Source: Clostridia bacterium (GTDB taxonomy: Bacteria; Bacillota; Clostridia; Christensenellales; UBA3700). Taken from it: a stretch of DNA of 9,241 bases. Made by a program: the position numbers and the translations under genes. Shown one piece after another: positions 6,927 to 9,241 of this stretch (positions within the stretch are counted from its first letter, which is position 1; each line of letters opens with the position of its first letter). Where the stretch lies: positions 1 to 9,241 of the forward strand of contig CAAGRV010000201.1 in the NCBI GenBank assembly GCA_900772745.1, written 5' to 3'. The notes under the pieces are model-generated. The model was not told where the DNA came from. It was given only the letters and a program-made list of their open reading frames with translations, and made no database searches.

Positions 6927-8306
6927 ATGAACAATTCACCAAGAAATACAACAAGACATCAAGACCCAAATGTCAGAATTACCAATTTTGACGAAGTAAA
7001 TCTCGGTTTTGACGAGAAAACTATGATTGAAGAGGCAAACAGATGCATAGGTTGCAAAAATGCTCCTTGTCGCAAAGGTTGCCCAGTAGGTATTGATATT
7101 CCTAGATTTATCGCATACCTCAAAGAAAATGACCCAGAGGGTGCGCTCGGAGTTATCAGTGAGTCAAGCCTTCTTCCTGCTATTTGCGGAAGAGTTTGTC
7201 CACAAGAGCGTCAATGCGAAAACAACTGCGTGCGCAAGGCAAAACTTGGCGGTTCGGTTGCTATCGGAGCTTTGGAGAGATATGTAGGCGACTATGGACT
7301 TGCCAAAGGTACAGCAGACTACAAGAAGCCTGAGCCATGTGGCAAAAAGGTTGCTGTCGTAGGCAGTGGTCCAGCAGGACTTGCTTGTGCGGCAGATTGT
7401 GCCCAAAAGGGTATGCAAGTTACCATTTTCGAGGCATTCCACAAGGCTGGCGGTGTACTTGTTTATGGCATTCCAGAATTCAGACTTCCAAAAGAGAGAG
7501 TTGTTGCGAAAGAAATCGAAAAACTCAAAGCTTTGGGCGTAGAAATCCGACTAAATACAGTCATCGGCAAGACCATCACTTTGGAAGAGCTCCAAGAAGA
7601 GTATGATGCAATTTTCATCGGCACTGGCGCTGGACTTCCAATGTTTATGGGTATCGAGGGCGAAAATCTCAACGGCGTATCTTCCGCCAACGAATTTTTG
7701 ACTCGTGTCAACTTGATGCAAGCTTACAAGAGTGATGCAATCACTCCAGTATATTGTGGCAAAAATGTTGCAGTTATCGGTGCGGGCAACGTTGCTATGG
7801 ACGCAGCAAGAACAGCCAAGAGAATTGGCGGTGGCGAAGTCTACATAGTTTATCGTAGATCTCGTGATGAAATGCCAGCAAGAGCCGAAGAAATCGTGCA
7901 TGCAGAAGAAGAGGGCATCAAGCTCCAACTTTTGACCAATCCAGTCCAAATGCTTGGCGAAGATGGCAGAGTAGTTGGTCTAAAATGCGTAAGAATGGAA
8001 CTTGGCGAGCCTGATGCAAGCGGTAGAAGAAGACCAGTCGTTGTACCAAACAGCGAGTTTGTATTGGACGTTGACCAAGTTATCGTATCACTAGGCACCA
8101 GCCCAAACCCACTTGTAAAAAAGACTTTCCACGGTCTAGAATTTTCACCTAAGGGTACAATTATTGTCAACGAAGAGGCAATGTCCACCAACGTAGATGG
8201 CATTTATGCTGGTGGCGACGCAGTAACAGGTGCTGCGACAGTTATTTTGGCGATGGGGGCAGGAAGAAAGGCTGCCAAAGCTATCATAGAAAAACTAGGA
8301 GTATAA
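6927..8306 (+). CDS. nfnB: NADH-dependent ferredoxin:NADP+ oxidoreductase, large subunit (NfnB; glutamate synthase small-subunit-like)
   Basis: 459 residues, the partner of NfnA, expected to carry the bifurcating FAD, the NADP(H) site and two [4Fe-4S] clusters. The N-terminus shows eight cysteines in two groups, Cys40, 43, 48, 52 and Cys87, 91, 97, 101. Then come the FAD-binding loop GSGPAG (146-151), the GIPEFRLPK segment, a second nucleotide-binding loop GAGNVAMDAARTAKR, and the C-terminal FAD motif GIYAGGDAVTGAATVILAMGAG. This family is commonly annotated as NADPH-dependent glutamate synthase small chain, but no large glutamate synthase subunit is nearby and nfnA directly precedes it, so Nfn is preferred. 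It starts 3 bases after the nfnA stop, with AGAGG at 6915-6919 as the likely ribosome binding site. Confidence 0.9.
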   Translation: MNNSPRNTTRHQDPNVRITNFDEVNLGFDEKTMIEEANRCIGCKNAPCRKGCPVGIDIPRFIAYLKENDPEGALGVISESSLLPAICGRVCPQERQCENNCVRKAKLGGSVAIGALERYVGDYGLAKGTADYKKPEPCGKKVAVVGSGPAGLACAADCAQKGMQVTIFEAFHKAGGVLVYGIPEFRLPKERVVAKEIEKLKALGVEIRLNTVIGKTITLEELQEEYDAIFIGTGAGLPMFMGIEGENLNGVSSANEFLTRVNLMQAYKSDAITPVYCGKNVAVIGAGNVAMDAARTAKRIGGGEVYIVYRRSRDEMPARAEEIVHAEEEGIKLQLLTNPVQMLGEDGRVVGLKCVRMELGEPDASGRRRPVVVPNSEFVLDVDQVIVSLGTSPNPLVKKTFHGLEFSPKGTIIVNEEAMSTNVDGIYAGGDAVTGAATVILAMGAGRKAAKAIIEKLGV

Positions 8307-8309
8307 AAT

Positions 8310-9215
8310 ATGTTTCTTGATATCGCAACTATATTCATCAAGGCAGGCAACGGCGGTGACGGTGTTGTATCTTTCCACACCGAAAAATATGTTGCGAAAG
8401 GTGGACCTGACGGAGGCGACGGCGGCAATGGTGGTAGCATTATTTTCACCGTCGACAACAACGCTTGTACATTGATGGACTTCAAGTTTGCCAAGCATTT
8501 TAGAGCCGAAAACGGCGAAAATGGCGGTGCAAAAACTTGTAAAGGCAAGAGCGGAAAGGACTTGTATATCAAAGTGCCAAGGGGTACTATCATCAAGGAC
8601 AAAAAGAGTGGCAACGTCATTGCTGATATGTTCTATGAAGACTCTACTTTTGTAGCTCAAAATGGTGGACTTGGCGGTAAGGGTAATGCTCGTTTTGCAA
8701 CACCTCAACGCAAAGCTCCAAGATTTTGCCAAAAGGGCGAAAGAACGGACGAGATTGAGCTTACGCTCGAACTCAAAACTATAGCTGACGTAGGGTTGGT
8801 AGGTTTTCCTAATGTAGGCAAATCTACACTTTTGTCAGTTGTCAGCAGTGCCAAACCAAAGATTGCCAACTATCACTTTACTACACTCAGTCCAAACTTG
8901 GGCGTGGTACGCATATATGACGAAACTGTCGTTATGGCAGATATTCCTGGTCTTATCGAGGGCGCTAGCCAAGGTGCAGGTCTTGGATTTAGATTTTTGC
9001 GTCACGTAGAGAGAGTTAGACTTATCGTGCACGTGGTAGATATTTCGGGACACGAGGGCAGAGATCCTTACGTGGACTTTACCACCATCAACACCGAACT
9101 CCAAAATTATAGCGAAAAATTGGCAAAACTTGAACAAATCGTTGTTGCCAACAAGTGCGATTTGGTGGAAGACGAGAGCGTGCTTGAGGACTCTCCGCTC
9201 GTTGTTATCGAGTAA
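8310..9215 (+). CDS. obgE: GTPase Obg, truncated after the G4 motif
   Basis: Ribosome-assembly and stress-linked GTPase that acts on the 50S subunit. The glycine-rich Obg fold fills about residues 1-158 (for example GGPDGGDGGNGG). The G domain follows with G1 GFPNVGKS (165-172), the switch FTTLSPNLGVV, G3 DIPG (211-214) and G4 NKCD (281-284). The frame then ends at a TAA (9213-9215) after 301 residues, whereas family members usually exceed 400 and continue through G5 (SA motif) and a C-terminal domain. The last residues, PLVVIE, resemble the strand that normally leads into G5, so the stop falls just before it. Neither other frame in the remaining 26 bases restores an obvious Obg match. This may be a pseudogene or a sequencing or contig-edge error; the 5' part is unambiguous. 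AGGAG at 8297-8301, 8 bases before the ATG, supports the start. Confidence 0.88.
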   Translation: MFLDIATIFIKAGNGGDGVVSFHTEKYVAKGGPDGGDGGNGGSIIFTVDNNACTLMDFKFAKHFRAENGENGGAKTCKGKSGKDLYIKVPRGTIIKDKKSGNVIADMFYEDSTFVAQNGGLGGKGNARFATPQRKAPRFCQKGERTDEIELTLELKTIADVGLVGFPNVGKSTLLSVVSSAKPKIANYHFTTLSPNLGVVRIYDETVVMADIPGLIEGASQGAGLGFRFLRHVERVRLIVHVVDISGHEGRDPYVDFTTINTELQNYSEKLAKLEQIVVANKCDLVEDESVLEDSPLVVIE

Positions 9216-9241
9216 TTCGGTAAGCCGATACAGAATGTCTG

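Noticed and set aside
8204..8732. Antisense open frames opposite the start of obg, rich in Pro, Ser and Ala
   Set aside because: Complement of the glycine-rich Obg fold codons; no independent evidence of coding.
9217..9228. Small inverted repeat TCGG-taag-CCGA after the obg stop
   Set aside because: A four-base stem with no T tract and the window end 13 bases later is too weak to call a terminator or insertion-element end.

Overview
This is a densely packed bacterial chromosome segment with every supported gene on the + strand. It is moderately AT-rich, with AGGAG-type ribosome binding sites, 1-8 base start/stop spacings or overlaps, and a ferredoxin-linked Nfn transhydrogenase. Together these suggest an anaerobic, low-to-mid GC Firmicute, most plausibly Clostridia. 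I cannot place it more precisely from the sequence alone.

Region 1 (1-2375) is the end of an aromatic amino acid operon. It starts with a gene cut by the left window edge that fuses shikimate dehydrogenase (AroE) to shikimate kinase (AroK). Type II 3-dehydroquinate dehydratase (AroQ) and prephenate dehydrogenase (TyrA) follow. AroQ, AroE and AroK catalyse three consecutive steps (dehydroquinate to dehydroshikimate to shikimate to shikimate-3-phosphate), and TyrA commits prephenate to tyrosine. The genes overlap by 4 and 8 bases, which suggests translational coupling.

Region 2 (2376-2431) is the only real intergenic gap. It holds a good sigma-A-type promoter (TTGACT, 17-base spacer, extended TGc-TACACT) and two identical 12-base perfect palindromes, TTTTATATAAAA. 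One lies just upstream of the -35 and the other fills most of the spacer. The predicted transcription start falls at or next to the ATG of the next gene, which has no Shine-Dalgarno sequence, so that mRNA may be leaderless.

Region 3 (2432-9215) is a second co-directional cluster with no visible internal terminator. It encodes a 1012-residue P-type cation ATPase of the CtpE-like type with an unusual ~205-residue lysine-rich, repetitive N-terminal tail; endonuclease III (Nth); the two subunits of NADH-dependent ferredoxin:NADP+ oxidoreductase (NfnA, NfnB); and the GTPase Obg. The Obg frame stops after the G4 motif, 26 bases before the window end, so it lacks G5 and the C-terminal domain. That is either a real truncation or a sequence/assembly fault at the edge.

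Most of the window is housekeeping. The points worth a second look are the histone-like tail on the ATPase, the double-palindrome and possibly leaderless promoter that drives it, the AroE-AroK fusion, and the truncated Obg. I see no mobile elements, tRNAs, rRNAs or CRISPR arrays.
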